From contig NZ_JACOPD010000002.1 in NCBI RefSeq assembly GCF_014287955.1, positions 386,915 to 450,914 of the forward strand: a stretch of 64,000 nucleotides of DNA. Reading direction: 5' to 3'. This document shows, one piece after another, positions 8,572 through 18,134 of the stretch; position 1 is the first letter of the stretch; each line of letters opens with the position of its first letter. This stretch comes from Lachnospira hominis (ex Liu et al. 2021) (GTDB taxonomy: Bacteria; Bacillota; Clostridia; Lachnospirales; Lachnospiraceae). A program made the position numbers and the translations under genes. Under the pieces are notes generated by a model. That model ran no database searches. It was not told the origin of the DNA and saw nothing but the letters and a program-made list of their open reading frames with translations.

Positions 8572-9894
8572 TTATTTCTCCTTACCAACTCGTTTTTCAG
8601 GAATTAAAAATATCCAGATTATTGAACTTAACATAAGCATCATCGGATAAAAAAGCTTTGGCAATATCTGAAATGCCGATATACTGTATCCAAGCTCCGA
8701 TACTGCCGATATTGCAACAAGCATCTGTGCACCATATGGTATAATTCCCTGGAATATACATGAAAAAGTATCAAGCAGTGACGCCGTCTTTCTCGGTGTT
8801 ATTCCATAATTTTCTGCCATTTCCTTGGCTATAGGATTCGCCATGACAATCGCAACCGTATTATTGGCAGTTGCAATGTCCATAGTTCCCACAAGAAGTC
8901 CCATTCCAAGCTGTCCGGCTTTTTTACCTTTAAATACTTTTTTTATTCCATACAAAAGTGCATCAAAACCGCCGTATTCTCTTATCAGGGCACACATCGC
9001 CGATACGAGCACAGCAACCATGCATGTCTCAAACATTCCCGATACTCCCGAACCAATATTAGTTATAAGTCCTATGGCCGTTATCTGTCCGGTGAATGTC
9101 ATAATAACCATTCCTGAAACAATACCTGTTATAAGAACAAGAAAAACATTAAATCCTGCTATACCTCCGATAAGTACAAGTAGATAAGGTATTATCTGAA
9201 CAAGATTATAATCATTATACACTAGTCCGTTAATTTCTGTATTAAATGACATAATAAGAATAATAACAAGCGTTACAGCTGCTGCCGGAAATGCTATCAG
9301 GAAATTTTCCCTGAATTTATCTTTCATCCTGCAGCCTTGTCCGTTGCATGCAGCAATCGTAGTATCAGATATAAATGAAAGATTGTCACCAAACATTGCA
9401 CCTCCCATAACAGATGCAACACATAACGGAAGCCCGAATCCTGACGCTGAAGAAACTGCTGCCGCAATAGGCGTAATAAGCGTGATTGTCCCTACGCTCG
9501 TTCCCATAGCTGTAGATACAAAACATGCAACTATAAAAAGCACTACAACTGAAAATCGTGCCGGTATAATCGAAAGCATAAAATATGCAACACTCTCAGC
9601 ACTGCTTCTTCCTACAACTCCGACAAATACTCCTGCTGTAAGAAATATAAGAAGCATCGTGATAATATTTTTATCTGCCAGTCCGCCAGCCATAATCTCA
9701 AGTTTTTCGTCAAAAGACACAGCTCTGTTCTGTATACTTGCAACAAAGATTGATGCAAGAAATGCAACTATAATAGGAACATTATAGAATCCCATAGGGA
9801 TTTTCATTATATATTCAAATGTTATACCAAGCCCCAGATATAACACCAAAAAAACTAATATAGGCAGTAAAGCCGATATTCTTCCCTTTTTCAA
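8572..9894 (-). CDS. Na+/H+ antiporter NhaC family protein
   Basis: A 440-residue integral membrane protein with about 11-12 helices of the NhaC / ion transporter superfamily type, exchanging Na+ for H+ or, in some relatives, an amino acid or dicarboxylate. Family signs are VGVVGRSSAESVAYF, STAMGTSVGTITLITPIA, GGAMFGDNLSFISDTTIAA and TMDIATANNTVAI. I chose a TTG start at 9894: GGGAGG lies 7 bases upstream and the TTGA overlaps the stop of the AAC(3)-like gene. ATG codons farther upstream (9909, 9945) lie inside that gene. The coupling suggests the three products act together. Confidence 0.92.
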   Translation of the reverse strand: MKKGRISALLPILVFLVLYLGLGITFEYIMKIPMGFYNVPIIVAFLASIFVASIQNRAVSFDEKLEIMAGGLADKNIITMLLIFLTAGVFVGVVGRSSAESVAYFMLSIIPARFSVVVLFIVACFVSTAMGTSVGTITLITPIAAAVSSASGFGLPLCVASVMGGAMFGDNLSFISDTTIAACNGQGCRMKDKFRENFLIAFPAAAVTLVIILIMSFNTEINGLVYNDYNLVQIIPYLLVLIGGIAGFNVFLVLITGIVSGMVIMTFTGQITAIGLITNIGSGVSGMFETCMVAVLVSAMCALIREYGGFDALLYGIKKVFKGKKAGQLGMGLLVGTMDIATANNTVAIVMANPIAKEMAENYGITPRKTASLLDTFSCIFQGIIPYGAQMLVAISAVSELGYSISAFQILPKLFYPMMLMLSSIIWIFLIPEKRVGKEK

Positions 9895-10682
9895 ACAAAA
9901 TCCTCCCATCTGCTCGTATCTATAAACTGCTCTGTAATTATACATTCAGGATTCGGTGCAAGAACATGTCTTGTTACTTCAAATATCTTTGCTGCATCAC
10001 ACAAAATACAATCTGCATCACCGAATTTCACTTCTTTTGCCGCATTGCAGTCGATGTAAGCCTGATTTAATTTTACAAAATCCTCAGATATATGTGGCTG
10101 ATCCGGATTAAAATGTTTTCTTACATATACTTTTTTCTTACTGCCATCCGGCATTACAATATAAAGCTCCATCGGTTTGTCTGCAAGTCTGTTAGGAATA
10201 TTTAAAACTTCTTCAACACTGTGAATAAAAGTATTTCTTTCATGTCCTACACCGACAAGCAGTATTTTTGCATTACGCTGCCTTAATCTGTCATAGCATC
10301 CACCAGGTGTGCAAGGTGTATTACAGTTTTCTTCGCCTACAAGGTACAAAGCTGCATCTTTTCCGATTCCTGCCATGCTGTGAGTTGGATGAAGTGAACG
10401 TACTACGTCATCTCTTTTCATAAATAAATTCGTAAGAATTCCAACGCACGACGGCGTTTCATACGGATTATATACAGGATTTTCACTGTTTACTGTTTTC
10501 CATGTATGTGTAGGAAAAAGCAACAATCCATTTTTAAAATAATCAATCAATACATCAAGTACGCCTTCCGCCCGGTCTTGTACATCGCCAATTGACCTCA
10601 TTGACGAATGAATAAGAATTGTCTCATTGCCTGTAAGTCCCATATTTTTAAGCTGATTTTTTAAATCATTCTTTGTATACAT
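9891..10682 (-). CDS. AAC(3)-like aminoglycoside N3-acetyltransferase family protein
   Basis: A 263-residue member of the Antibiotic_NAT family (AAC(3)/YokD-like). Motifs visible include ETILIHSSMRSIG near residue 20, LLLFPTHTW near 55, VRSLHPTHSMAGIGKDA near 94 and FIHSVEE near 150; the conserved His of HPTHS belongs to the acetyl-CoA and substrate site. Relatives acetylate aminoglycosides, but many chromosomal homologues have no resistance role, so resistance is not implied. First gene of the operon with the NhaC antiporter (4-base overlap) and GNAT protein; it starts 2 bases after the stop of the 77-residue protein upstream. Confidence 0.9.
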   Translation of the reverse strand: MYTKNDLKNQLKNMGLTGNETILIHSSMRSIGDVQDRAEGVLDVLIDYFKNGLLLFPTHTWKTVNSENPVYNPYETPSCVGILTNLFMKRDDVVRSLHPTHSMAGIGKDAALYLVGEENCNTPCTPGGCYDRLRQRNAKILLVGVGHERNTFIHSVEEVLNIPNRLADKPMELYIVMPDGSKKKVYVRKHFNPDQPHISEDFVKLNQAYIDCNAAKEVKFGDADCILCDAAKIFEVTRHVLAPNPECIITEQFIDTSRWEDFV

Positions 10683-10684
10683 AA

Positions 10685-10918
10685 CTAATTTCCCATCTGT
10701 TTTAAACTTTCAAGCAGTTCGATGTCACTCTGCTGCACTTTTATATTTGATGTAAGCGGCTGTTCTCCCGGTCTTTGAACTGTTATTTCTATAATTGTTC
10801 CCTCTTCAATTCCTCTTGAAAACACTGCATTTAAAAATGCAGAAAACTTTGGGTGATTTGAAGTAAATTTATTTTTCGCACTCATTAATTTCATTATCGC
10901 TGCTGGATTCATTCCCAT
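10685..10918 (-). CDS. Small conserved protein of unknown function
   Basis: A 77-residue soluble protein (MGMNPAAIMKLMSAKNKF…). I do not recognise a named domain. The N-terminal half is basic and helical; the second half (GTIIEITVQRPGEQPLTSN) is beta-like. It lies between the DUF3783 gene and the AAC(3)-like gene, all on one strand and closely spaced. A weak AAGAGGA precedes the ATG. Its regular codon use and conserved-looking sequence argue that it is real. Confidence 0.65.
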   Translation of the reverse strand: MGMNPAAIMKLMSAKNKFTSNHPKFSAFLNAVFSRGIEEGTIIEITVQRPGEQPLTSNIKVQQSDIELLESLKQMGN

Positions 10919-10977
10919 TTTCTTATCCTCTTTTCTATATTTTCTCTTTTTATTTTATAACCAGAACCCTGTCCGTA

Positions 10978-11376
10978 TTATCTTCCTGAAAACTTTCTGT
11001 GTTCTTTTTTAAGCTCAGCAAATAACTCTTCTGGAGTCCAGAAAATATTATTCACTGTTAAAACCGCTTTATAATTAATAGGCTCAATACCATTTTTCTT
11101 GTATTCAGAAAGGAATTTATCAAGAAGCTCAGAATCTATTCCAGAAAATACCATCATCTCGTCTGAAAGACCTCTTCCAAGATATATTATGTTTACCATT
11201 CCAAAGCCTACAATTCCTGCAATTGCACCAAGTTTTTGGGCATAATCGCATCTATCCACACAAATTACACTTATGCCAAGACTTTCACACACTTTTTTAA
11301 TATTATCCGCCTTAAAAATATTCACATCAAATAAAAGAAGCTTTGGCTGTGAAACTATATTATTTAAATTATCCAT
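10978..11376 (-). CDS. DUF3783 domain protein
   Basis: A 132-residue protein with the DUF3783 pattern: a Rossmann-like start (PKLLLFDVNIFKADNIKKVC), the GRGLSDEMMVFSGI segment around residues 68-81, and the C-terminal YKAVLTVNNIFWTPEELFAE. The function is unknown in the family; members occur widely in Clostridia. Probably cotranscribed with the 77-residue protein and the AAC(3)-NhaC-GNAT genes downstream. Confidence 0.85.
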   Translation of the reverse strand: MDNLNNIVSQPKLLLFDVNIFKADNIKKVCESLGISVICVDRCDYAQKLGAIAGIVGFGMVNIIYLGRGLSDEMMVFSGIDSELLDKFLSEYKKNGIEPINYKAVLTVNNIFWTPEELFAELKKEHRKFSGR

Positions 11377-11452
11377 ACATCGCTACCTCACATTCATAAT
11401 TGTAAATTATATTATATCATATTTATATACTTTTTCAATCGTTTATTTTTAT

Positions 11453-11486
11453 ATAAAAAAGGACCTGCCACAAAAACAAGTCCTTC
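11453..11486 (-). terminator. Intrinsic terminator of the prfA operon
   Basis: On the minus strand AGGACTTG pairs with CAGGTCCT and is followed by TTTTTTAT, just after the prfA stop codon. Confidence 0.85.
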
Positions 11487-11501
11487 TCAATTTTATTATT
11501 A

Positions 11502-12581
11502 TTAATTCTCATTCATCTTTGCAAGCTTTGCATTCTGGTCTGCTATAATACATGCATCGATAATCTCCTGAATGTCGCCATCCATAATTTTATCGAGTTT
11601 GTATAATGTAAGACCGATTCTGTGGTCTGTAACACGTCCCTGTGGGAAATTGTATGTTCTGATTTTCTCAGAACGGTCACCTGTACCAATCTGGCTTCTT
11701 CTTGCATCAGCTTCAGCATCATGTGCTTTCTGACATTCCATATCATATAATTTTGCACGCAGTAATGCAAAAGCTTTTTCCTTGTTCTGAATCTGTGATT
11801 TTTCAGTCTGTGAATAAATAACAATTCCTGTAGGATAATGAGTAAGACGAACCGCTGAGTCTGTTGTATTGACACACTGTCCACCATTTCCTGATGCACG
11901 CATTACATCAATACGTATATCTTTTTCATCAATCTTTATATCAACTTCTTCTGCTTCAGGCATAACAGCGACTGATGCTGTCGATGTATGGATACGTCCG
12001 CCTGATTCAGTCTCAGGAACTCTCTGCACTCTGTGAACACCACTCTCATATTTCATAACAGAATATGCACCCTGTCCTTTAACCATGAATTCTACTTCCT
12101 TCATGCCGCCAATTCCTGTTTCATCAGCATTGACCACTTCAATTTTCCAGCCTCTCGACTCAACATAGTGTGTATACATTCTGAAAAGTTCAGCTGCAAA
12201 CAATGCTGCTTCGTCTCCGCCCGCACCGGCACGGATTTCAACAATAATATCTTTATCATCATTAGGGTCTTTAGGAAGAAGTAATATCTTTAATTCATTT
12301 TCAAGTTCTTCAACTCGTTTTTTTGATTCATTGAGCTCTTCTTTTGCAAGTTCAAGAAGTTCCTCATCGCTCTCTTCACTAAGCATTGCAAGACTGTCCT
12401 CAATATTTTTCTTACAGTCCTTGTATTCAGTAAATGCAGTAACAATCGGAAGAATATTATTCTGTTCTTTCATAAGCTTTCTGAATCTGTCCTGATCATT
12501 AACAACATCAGGATTGCTTAATTCAGCTGTAATATCTTCATATCTGTTTACTATATCTTCTAGTTTATCAAACATTTCCAT
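11502..12581 (-). CDS. prfA: Peptide chain release factor 1
   Basis: A 359-residue RF1, which recognises UAA and UAG in the ribosomal A site and triggers peptide release. The catalytic GGQ is in [17 protein letters not shown] (about residues 230-246). The codon-reading tripeptide is PET in [16 protein letters not shown], of the RF1 PxT type rather than the RF2 SPF type. The N-terminal helical domain is complete. It directly follows prmC, whose product methylates the Gln of GGQ, the usual bacterial pairing. A terminator follows. Confidence 0.98.
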   Translation of the reverse strand: MEMFDKLEDIVNRYEDITAELSNPDVVNDQDRFRKLMKEQNNILPIVTAFTEYKDCKKNIEDSLAMLSEESDEELLELAKEELNESKKRVEELENELKILLLPKDPNDDKDIIVEIRAGAGGDEAALFAAELFRMYTHYVESRGWKIEVVNADETGIGGMKEVEFMVKGQGAYSVMKYESGVHRVQRVPETESGGRIHTSTASVAVMPEAEEVDIKIDEKDIRIDVMRASGNGGQCVNTTDSAVRLTHYPTGIVIYSQTEKSQIQNKEKAFALLRAKLYDMECQKAHDAEADARRSQIGTGDRSEKIRTYNFPQGRVTDHRIGLTLYKLDKIMDGDIQEIIDACIIADQNAKLAKMNEN

Positions 12582-12603
12582 ATATTATCTCTCCATTTCT
12601 ATA

Positions 12604-13446
12604 TTACATCAGTTTTCCACACACAACACGGTCAAGTCCGGACAAATCTTTAATGACCGTCACTTCTGCAAACCCATTTTTGTGCATAATTTCGCTTACT
12701 GCCACTGCCTGAGAGCATCCAATCTCATACATGAGCCATCCACCACGTTTAAGATATCCGGCAGCCTGTTCAGTAATATTTCTGTAAAATTTCAAACCAT
12801 CTTTATCGCCGTCCAGTGCCATCATTGGGTCAAAAAGACGCACTTCATCTGATAATGTCTCAATCTCATCAGTCTCAATATAAGGTGGATTTGACACTAT
12901 CATATCAAATATCTCATCATCACTTACATTTTCAAACAAATCACTGTAAATAAATTCTATATCAGCATTATTTAATGATGCATTCTGTTTTGCCACCGAA
13001 AGTGCCTTTTCCGAATAATCAACAGCTACAGCCCTGTCTGCCATACATGACAGGAATATGCTTATTATAATGCATCCTGAACCTGTGCACATATCAAGCA
13101 CATGTGCATTATTGACACCTTTAAGCCTTTTTAATGATTCTTCAACAAGAATTTCTGTATCGGGTCTGGGAACAAGCACATTTTTATTTACAATAAATTC
13201 GTGTCCATAAAAATATGCCTTTCCCAATATATGCTGAAGCGGCTCATGGCTGCATCTTCTTTGAACCATGTTCTCAAATTTTTCATGAACTTCGTTACTT
13301 ATATCATCAGTCATATGCATAAGATAATCCGTTGTGCTCATGCCGGAAGCTTCCATAAACATCTGTTTGCTGTCATAAAGTGAATTTTCAATATTATTAA
13401 GATTTAACCTGACAGCTGCACTGTCTATTGCTTCTTTGTTGGTCAT
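12604..13446 (-). CDS. prmC: Release factor glutamine methyltransferase
   Basis: A 280-residue SAM-dependent methyltransferase (HemK/PrmC) that N5-methylates the GGQ glutamine of RF1 and RF2. The SAM motif is VLDMCTGSGCIIISI (about residues 119-133), and the catalytic NPPY is in MIVSNPPYIET (about 184-194). An N-terminal helical substrate domain (about 1-85) is present. Its ATG overlaps the stop of the upstream DUF1385 gene by 4 bases, and prfA follows 22 bases downstream. Confidence 0.97.
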   Translation of the reverse strand: MTNKEAIDSAAVRLNLNNIENSLYDSKQMFMEASGMSTTDYLMHMTDDISNEVHEKFENMVQRRCSHEPLQHILGKAYFYGHEFIVNKNVLVPRPDTEILVEESLKRLKGVNNAHVLDMCTGSGCIIISIFLSCMADRAVAVDYSEKALSVAKQNASLNNADIEFIYSDLFENVSDDEIFDMIVSNPPYIETDEIETLSDEVRLFDPMMALDGDKDGLKFYRNITEQAAGYLKRGGWLMYEIGCSQAVAVSEIMHKNGFAEVTVIKDLSGLDRVVCGKLM

Positions 13447-14870
13447 TCTGAATCTCTTTTCTTAAATATCGGAACATCATCAGCATTTTCTATTTCTTCG
13501 CCACTTTCCTGAGGCTCCTCAATCTCTATTCCACCAAGTTCATCTTCTTCTGTATCCTGCACATCTTCATCAGGCAGACTGTCTTCTGTCTGTGTATCAT
13601 CCTCAATCTGCTCGCCGTCTTCTGATTCTATATCGTCTTCTAACTCTATACCATCTTCTGATCCATTAATGCCTGCATCAGACACATTTACAGATGACAC
13701 CTCAGATGGAATTTCAGGTTCTTCTATTTTTATTCCTTCATCAGATGATACCTGTGCTGCTGCCTTTGCTACAGCTTCTGTCTGCTCTGACGGCTTAATC
13801 TTTCTTGTTTCTGAGTCTGCTGAAGTTGCATTAAGTTCAACCTGTTCTTTAATTTTATTATATCCTCTTGCTGCTGCTTCATCAGCAAGAGCCTGTTCAG
13901 ATGCCTTTACAGCTTCATTTCTTGCTTCTTCGCTCTCTAAATCTGCATAATATTCATCAAGAAATGCTCTCCAGTCAAAGACAGCTTCAACCGCTGCAAT
14001 TGCAACTTCTGCCATATCACGGTCAGGCTCTCTTGTTGTAAGTTTCTGCATCCATAAACCCGGCTTGCTTATTACATTAATGAATGCATTATCACTTCTT
14101 CCTGCCCATCTTAATACCTCATAAGATACACCTGCAATCACAGGAATAAGAAGAAGTCGTATAACAAGCTGTAATATCGTATTATCTACACGGATGAAAA
14201 TAAAAAATATAATACTTATAAACATTACAAGAAACATAAAACTTGTTCCGCATCTTTTATGCAGTCTTGAACTGTTCATAACATTATCAACAGTAAGCGG
14301 AGCACCATGCTCTATACAGTTAATGCATTTGTGTTCTGCCCCATGATACATAAATGTTCTTTTTATATCATTCATATGCGAAATTGCAACAAGATACAAA
14401 AGAAAAATAACCACTCTCACAATACCCTCCAAAAAGTTAAGCAGGAACTGTGATGTAACAACTCCGGCAAGAAGCCTTGATACAAAATAAGGAACAACCA
14501 TAAAAAGACCTACTGCCAATGCTACAGATATAATAATTGTAACTGCCATAAGCACTGATTCAAGTTTATCTTTAAAAATGGCTTTTCCTATTTCATCAGC
14601 CTTTGTCTTTTTCTGTTCTGCCGGATCATCATAAAATGATGCTGAATATGTAATTGTAGAAACTCCTGTTACAAGTGAATCAACAAAGTTAAATACACCC
14701 CTGATAACAGGAAAATTAAGCCATTTGTATTTTTCAGTTAAAAGTCTGCTCTCTCTTACAGAAAGCTCAATTTCATTGTCAGGCTTTCTCACTGCTATTG
14801 CGTATTTATCTTTATTACGCATCATTATTCCTTCAATAACAGCCTGGCCACCAATACCGGAAGTCTTCAT
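13443..14870 (-). CDS. DUF1385 membrane protein (YqhQ-like) with long acidic tail
   Basis: A 475-residue protein. The first about 300 residues are DUF1385: MKTSGIGGQAVIEGIMMRNK at the start, several membrane helices, and the conserved MYHGAEHKCINCIEHG motif around residue 190, whose His/Glu/Cys residues look metal-binding. The biochemical role of the family is unknown. Residues about 300-475 are an extra cytoplasmic region, Ala-rich helical and then strongly acidic (IELEDDIESEDGEQIEDD…), ending in FKKRDSE. The ATG at 14870 has GGAGAG upstream; earlier in-frame ATG codons overlap the rpmE terminator. The position between rpmE and prmC/prfA is common in Clostridia. Confidence 0.9.
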   Translation of the reverse strand: MKTSGIGGQAVIEGIMMRNKDKYAIAVRKPDNEIELSVRESRLLTEKYKWLNFPVIRGVFNFVDSLVTGVSTITYSASFYDDPAEQKKTKADEIGKAIFKDKLESVLMAVTIIISVALAVGLFMVVPYFVSRLLAGVVTSQFLLNFLEGIVRVVIFLLYLVAISHMNDIKRTFMYHGAEHKCINCIEHGAPLTVDNVMNSSRLHKRCGTSFMFLVMFISIIFFIFIRVDNTILQLVIRLLLIPVIAGVSYEVLRWAGRSDNAFINVISKPGLWMQKLTTREPDRDMAEVAIAAVEAVFDWRAFLDEYYADLESEEARNEAVKASEQALADEAAARGYNKIKEQVELNATSADSETRKIKPSEQTEAVAKAAAQVSSDEGIKIEEPEIPSEVSSVNVSDAGINGSEDGIELEDDIESEDGEQIEDDTQTEDSLPDEDVQDTEEDELGGIEIEEPQESGEEIENADDVPIFKKRDSE

Positions 14871-14886
14871 ATATTCTCTCCATAAC

Positions 14887-14920
14887 AAAAAAGGCTGAGG
14901 CATACAGCCTCAACCTTTGT
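14887..14920 (-). terminator. Intrinsic terminator after rpmE
   Basis: On the minus strand AGGTTGAGGC, loop TGTAT, GCCTCAGCCT, then TTTTTT. It lies between rpmE and the DUF1385 gene, so readthrough may set the expression of the release factor genes. Confidence 0.85.
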
Positions 14921-14932
14921 AAATAGCTAAAA

Positions 14933-15139
14933 TTAATTGTTCTGTACGCCGTATTTCTTGTTGAACTTATCAATACGTCCACGTGCTGAAGTTGCCTTCT
15001 GCTGTCCTGTATAAAAAGGATGGCACTTTGAACAAATTTCAACATGGATTTCTTCCTTTGTTGAACCTGTAACAAATTCATTTCCACAGTTGCAGACAAC
15101 CTTTGCCTGATAATATGCTGGATGGATTCCTTCTCTCAT
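14933..15139 (-). CDS. rpmE: 50S ribosomal protein L31
   Basis: A 68-residue zinc-type L31 ([20 protein letters not shown]…). The Zn ribbon cysteines are in VVCNCGN and [11 protein letters not shown], so this is the C+ form rather than the zinc-free paralogue. The ATG at 15139 sits behind AGAGGTG; a GTG three codons earlier overlaps that ribosome binding site. It has its own terminator and is preceded by rho, the usual order in Firmicutes. Confidence 0.98.
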   Translation of the reverse strand: MREGIHPAYYQAKVVCNCGNEFVTGSTKEEIHVEICSKCHPFYTGQQKATSARGRIDKFNKKYGVQNN

Positions 15140-15313
15140 GATTTTCACCTCTTTATATAATCTTTATTATAATTGCAAGACTTAAACTCACAAAGTGTTT
15201 CTTTGTCTTTGATAAGCAGCTTTGATATTGTAACATACCGGTTATACCAATGCAAGTGTTTTTTCAAAATTATAACAATATTTTAAAACCTTTTTATATT
15301 TTTACAGTATACA

Positions 15314-16744
15314 TCAGATATATCTGTTCTTGCACACTGTCTCAACAAGCTCTTTATTATTTTTTGTCTTTACAAACAATTCAAGAATTCTTTCTGCCGC
15401 ATCATCGTTTTTAAGCGAATTAAGTGCCTTTCTCATTATATCAACTGCCTGGAGTTCCTGAGGGTCTAAAAGAAGGTCTTCTCTTCTGGTTCCTGATTTT
15501 GCAATATCAATTGCAGGAAATACTCTCTTTTCAGAAAGCTTTCTGTCAAGCACAAGTTCCATATTACCTGTTCCTTTGAATTCCTCAAATACAACATCAT
15601 CCATCTTGCTTCCTGTCTCAACAAGTGCAGTTGCAAGTATTGTAAGGCTTCCTCCTTCACGCATATTTCTTGCAGCACCAAAAAATCTTTTTGGCATATG
15701 CAGTGCTGCAGGGTCAAGGCCACCGGATAATGTACGTCCGCTTGCCTGGACAGTGAGATTATAAGCTCTTGCAAGTCTTGTGATACTGTCAAGAAGAATT
15801 ATAACATCTTTCTTATGTTCAACAAGTCTTTTTGCACGCTCTATAACCATCTCGGATACTCTTTTATGTCTCTCCGGAAGTTCGTCAAATGTTGAATAAA
15901 TAACCTCAACATTATCACCTACTATTGATTCCTTTATATCAGTTACTTCCTCAGGACGTTCATCAATAAGAAGTATTATAAGATGCATCTCAGGATTATT
16001 TTTTGTTATGGCATTGGCTATCTGCTTTAAAAGAGTTGTCTTACCTGATTTTGGCTGTGAAACAATCATTCCTCGCTGGCCTTTACCGATTGGAGAAATT
16101 AAATCTACCATTCTCATTGCAACTGTATTGCTGTTTTTTTCAAGATGAATTCTCTCATTTGGAAATATAGGTGTAAGACTTTCAAATGAAGGTCTTTTTG
16201 CCGCTTTTGCAGGCTCCTCATCATTGACTGATTCAAGATAAACAAGTGCAGAGAACTTTTCCCCCTGTGTTTTTGCTTTTTTAGGTCCTCTTATGATATC
16301 ACCTGTTTTTAAATTAAACCTTCTTATCTGTGATGGTGACACATACACATCATTGTCTCCCGGAAGGAAATTCTCACATCTTATAAATCCATATCCCTCC
16401 TGCATAACTTCGAGAATACCATCTGCCATCTCCTGTTTTTCAGGTCTGTCCTGAACATTATCATTATTTACGTTCTGTCTGTTTCTTGGCACATATCCGT
16501 CATTATGATTTATATTAGCATGCTCATGTTCATTTTTTACAGGCTGCACGTTTTTTATTGGCTGTTCCGGTTCTGCCTTAACTGTTTTTTCCTGTTCGTC
16601 CTTAGCTGCCTTTTCTTCCTCATCTGCCTTGATAATCGCCTCAATAAGGTCTGCTTTTCTCATTACAGTAATATTTTTAATATGTTTGTCCTTTGCAAAC
16701 TCTCGTAAAACAGTAAGTGGCAATGTCTGTAATTTTTCTCTCAT
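15314..16744 (-). CDS. rho: Transcription termination factor Rho
   Basis: A 476-residue hexameric RNA helicase. The Rho-N helical domain is at about 5-40 ([20 protein letters not shown]). A polar, low-complexity insert of about 65 residues ([18 protein letters not shown]…) follows, then the cold-shock-like RNA-binding domain ([20 protein letters not shown], about 113-132). The ATPase has Walker [13 protein letters not shown] and Walker [17 protein letters not shown]. Inserts like this are common in Clostridia and often bind RNA. Monocistronic or leading into rpmE; divergent from the malic enzyme gene. Confidence 0.98.
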   Translation of the reverse strand: MREKLQTLPLTVLREFAKDKHIKNITVMRKADLIEAIIKADEEEKAAKDEQEKTVKAEPEQPIKNVQPVKNEHEHANINHNDGYVPRNRQNVNNDNVQDRPEKQEMADGILEVMQEGYGFIRCENFLPGDNDVYVSPSQIRRFNLKTGDIIRGPKKAKTQGEKFSALVYLESVNDEEPAKAAKRPSFESLTPIFPNERIHLEKNSNTVAMRMVDLISPIGKGQRGMIVSQPKSGKTTLLKQIANAITKNNPEMHLIILLIDERPEEVTDIKESIVGDNVEVIYSTFDELPERHKRVSEMVIERAKRLVEHKKDVIILLDSITRLARAYNLTVQASGRTLSGGLDPAALHMPKRFFGAARNMREGGSLTILATALVETGSKMDDVVFEEFKGTGNMELVLDRKLSEKRVFPAIDIAKSGTRREDLLLDPQELQAVDIMRKALNSLKNDDAAERILELFVKTKNNKELVETVCKNRYI

Positions 16745-16914
16745 AAATTATTCACTCCTATTTTTTTAATTAATGTTCTGGAATTATACCGCAGATAACA
16801 AATGTATACAAATTGCGGATAAGAATCTTGATTCATCCAAGAATTTAGAATTAACATATATTTATTATACACTATTTTAAAATTATTTCAAACATTTTGT
16901 TATAATTTCAATCC

Positions 16915-16943
16915 TTGCCGCTAACACTGTAATGTGTTATTAT
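16915..16943 (+). promoter_or_regulatory. Probable sigma-A promoter of the malic enzyme gene
   Basis: TTGCCG, a 17-base spacer and TATTAT, about 37 bases before the start codon. Confidence 0.55.
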
Positions 16944-16980
16944 TAATTAAATATGTTTTTTTGAAAGGATGGACTCGACC

Positions 16981-18132
16981 ATGACAAATGCAGAAAAAGC
17001 ACTTGCTTTACATGAAAAATGGAATGGAAAGTTTGAAACCACTCCAAAGATGGATATTTCAACAAGAGAGGATCTCGCTCTCGCATATACACCCGGCGTT
17101 GCTGAACCTTGCAAGGTTATTGCGAAAGACAAGGAAGCCGCATACAAGTATACTATAAAAGCCAACACTATCGCTGTAGTTTCTGACGGAAGTGCCGTTC
17201 TCGGACTTGGAAATATCGGTGCACATGCAGCTATGCCTGTTATGGAAGGCAAGGCTGTTCTTTTTAAGTCTTTTGGTGGCGTCAATGCTGTTCCTATCTG
17301 TCTTGACACACAGGACACAGAAGAAATCATCAAAACTGTAGTAAACATTGCTCCTGCATTTGGCGGTATTAACCTTGAAGATATTTCTGCACCAAGATGC
17401 TTTGAAATTGAAGAAAGATTAAAGGAACTCCTCGACATTCCTGTTTTCCATGACGACCAGCATGGAACAGCTATTGTAGTGCTTGCAGGTATTATCAATG
17501 GTTTAAAGGTTACAGGAAAAACTAAAGAAGAATGTCGTGTTGTTGTAAATGGTGCAGGTTCTGCCGGCATTGCCATAACAAAGCTCCTTCTTACATATGG
17601 TTTTAAAAATGTTACAATGTGTGATAAGTCAGGCATTCTTGCAAAAAACAGCGAAGGACTTAACTGGATGCAGGAATCTATGATGAATGTTACTAATCTT
17701 GAACAAAAACACGGTTCACTTGCTGATGCACTTAAAGGTGCTGATATCTTTGTAGGTGTTTCTGCACCTAACATCGTTACAGCAGAAATGGTTTCATCAA
17801 TGAACAAAGACTCCATTCTTTTTGCAATGGCTAACCCGGTTCCTGAAATCATGCCAGATGTTGCAAAAGCCGCAGGTGCAAAGGTTGTCGGTACAGGTCG
17901 TTCTGATTTCCCTAACCAGGTAAATAATGTTATTGCTTTCCCTGGCATATTCAAGGGTGCTCTTGAAGGACGTGCAACACAGATTACAGAAGAAATGAAA
18001 CTTGCTGCAGCTCTTGCCATCGCAAATCTTGTTCCTGATGATGAACTCAGTGACACAAATATTCTTCCGGAAGCTTTCGACCCACGCGTTGCTGACGTTG
18101 TAAGCCAGGCTATAAAGGCTCTTATTAAATAA
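16981..18132 (+). CDS. NAD(P)-dependent malic enzyme
   Basis: A 383-residue short malic enzyme that decarboxylates L-malate to pyruvate and CO2 with reduction of NAD or NADP. Signs are TPGVAEPCKVIAKDKEAAYK near residue 36, the catalytic-domain stretch VSDGSAVLGLGNIGAHAAMP, the divalent-metal region ISAPRCFEIEERL and FHDDQHGTAIVVLAG, and the nucleotide-binding VVVNGAGSAGIAITKLL. It lacks a C-terminal phosphotransacetylase domain. The ATG at 16981 is preferred because AAAGGA has proper spacing to it and none to the ATG at 16969. The cofactor preference cannot be read with certainty. Confidence 0.95.
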   Translation: MTNAEKALALHEKWNGKFETTPKMDISTREDLALAYTPGVAEPCKVIAKDKEAAYKYTIKANTIAVVSDGSAVLGLGNIGAHAAMPVMEGKAVLFKSFGGVNAVPICLDTQDTEEIIKTVVNIAPAFGGINLEDISAPRCFEIEERLKELLDIPVFHDDQHGTAIVVLAGIINGLKVTGKTKEECRVVVNGAGSAGIAITKLLLTYGFKNVTMCDKSGILAKNSEGLNWMQESMMNVTNLEQKHGSLADALKGADIFVGVSAPNIVTAEMVSSMNKDSILFAMANPVPEIMPDVAKAAGAKVVGTGRSDFPNQVNNVIAFPGIFKGALEGRATQITEEMKLAAALAIANLVPDDELSDTNILPEAFDPRVADVVSQAIKALIK

Positions 18133-18134
18133 TT

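Noticed and set aside
9891..10682. Calling the AAC(3)-like gene an antibiotic resistance gene
   Set aside because: Family membership is clear, but chromosomal homologues often do not confer resistance and no mobile context is seen.
11543..11899. 118-residue frame inside prfA
   Set aside because: Out-of-frame overlap with the RF1 GGQ region; no independent start signal.
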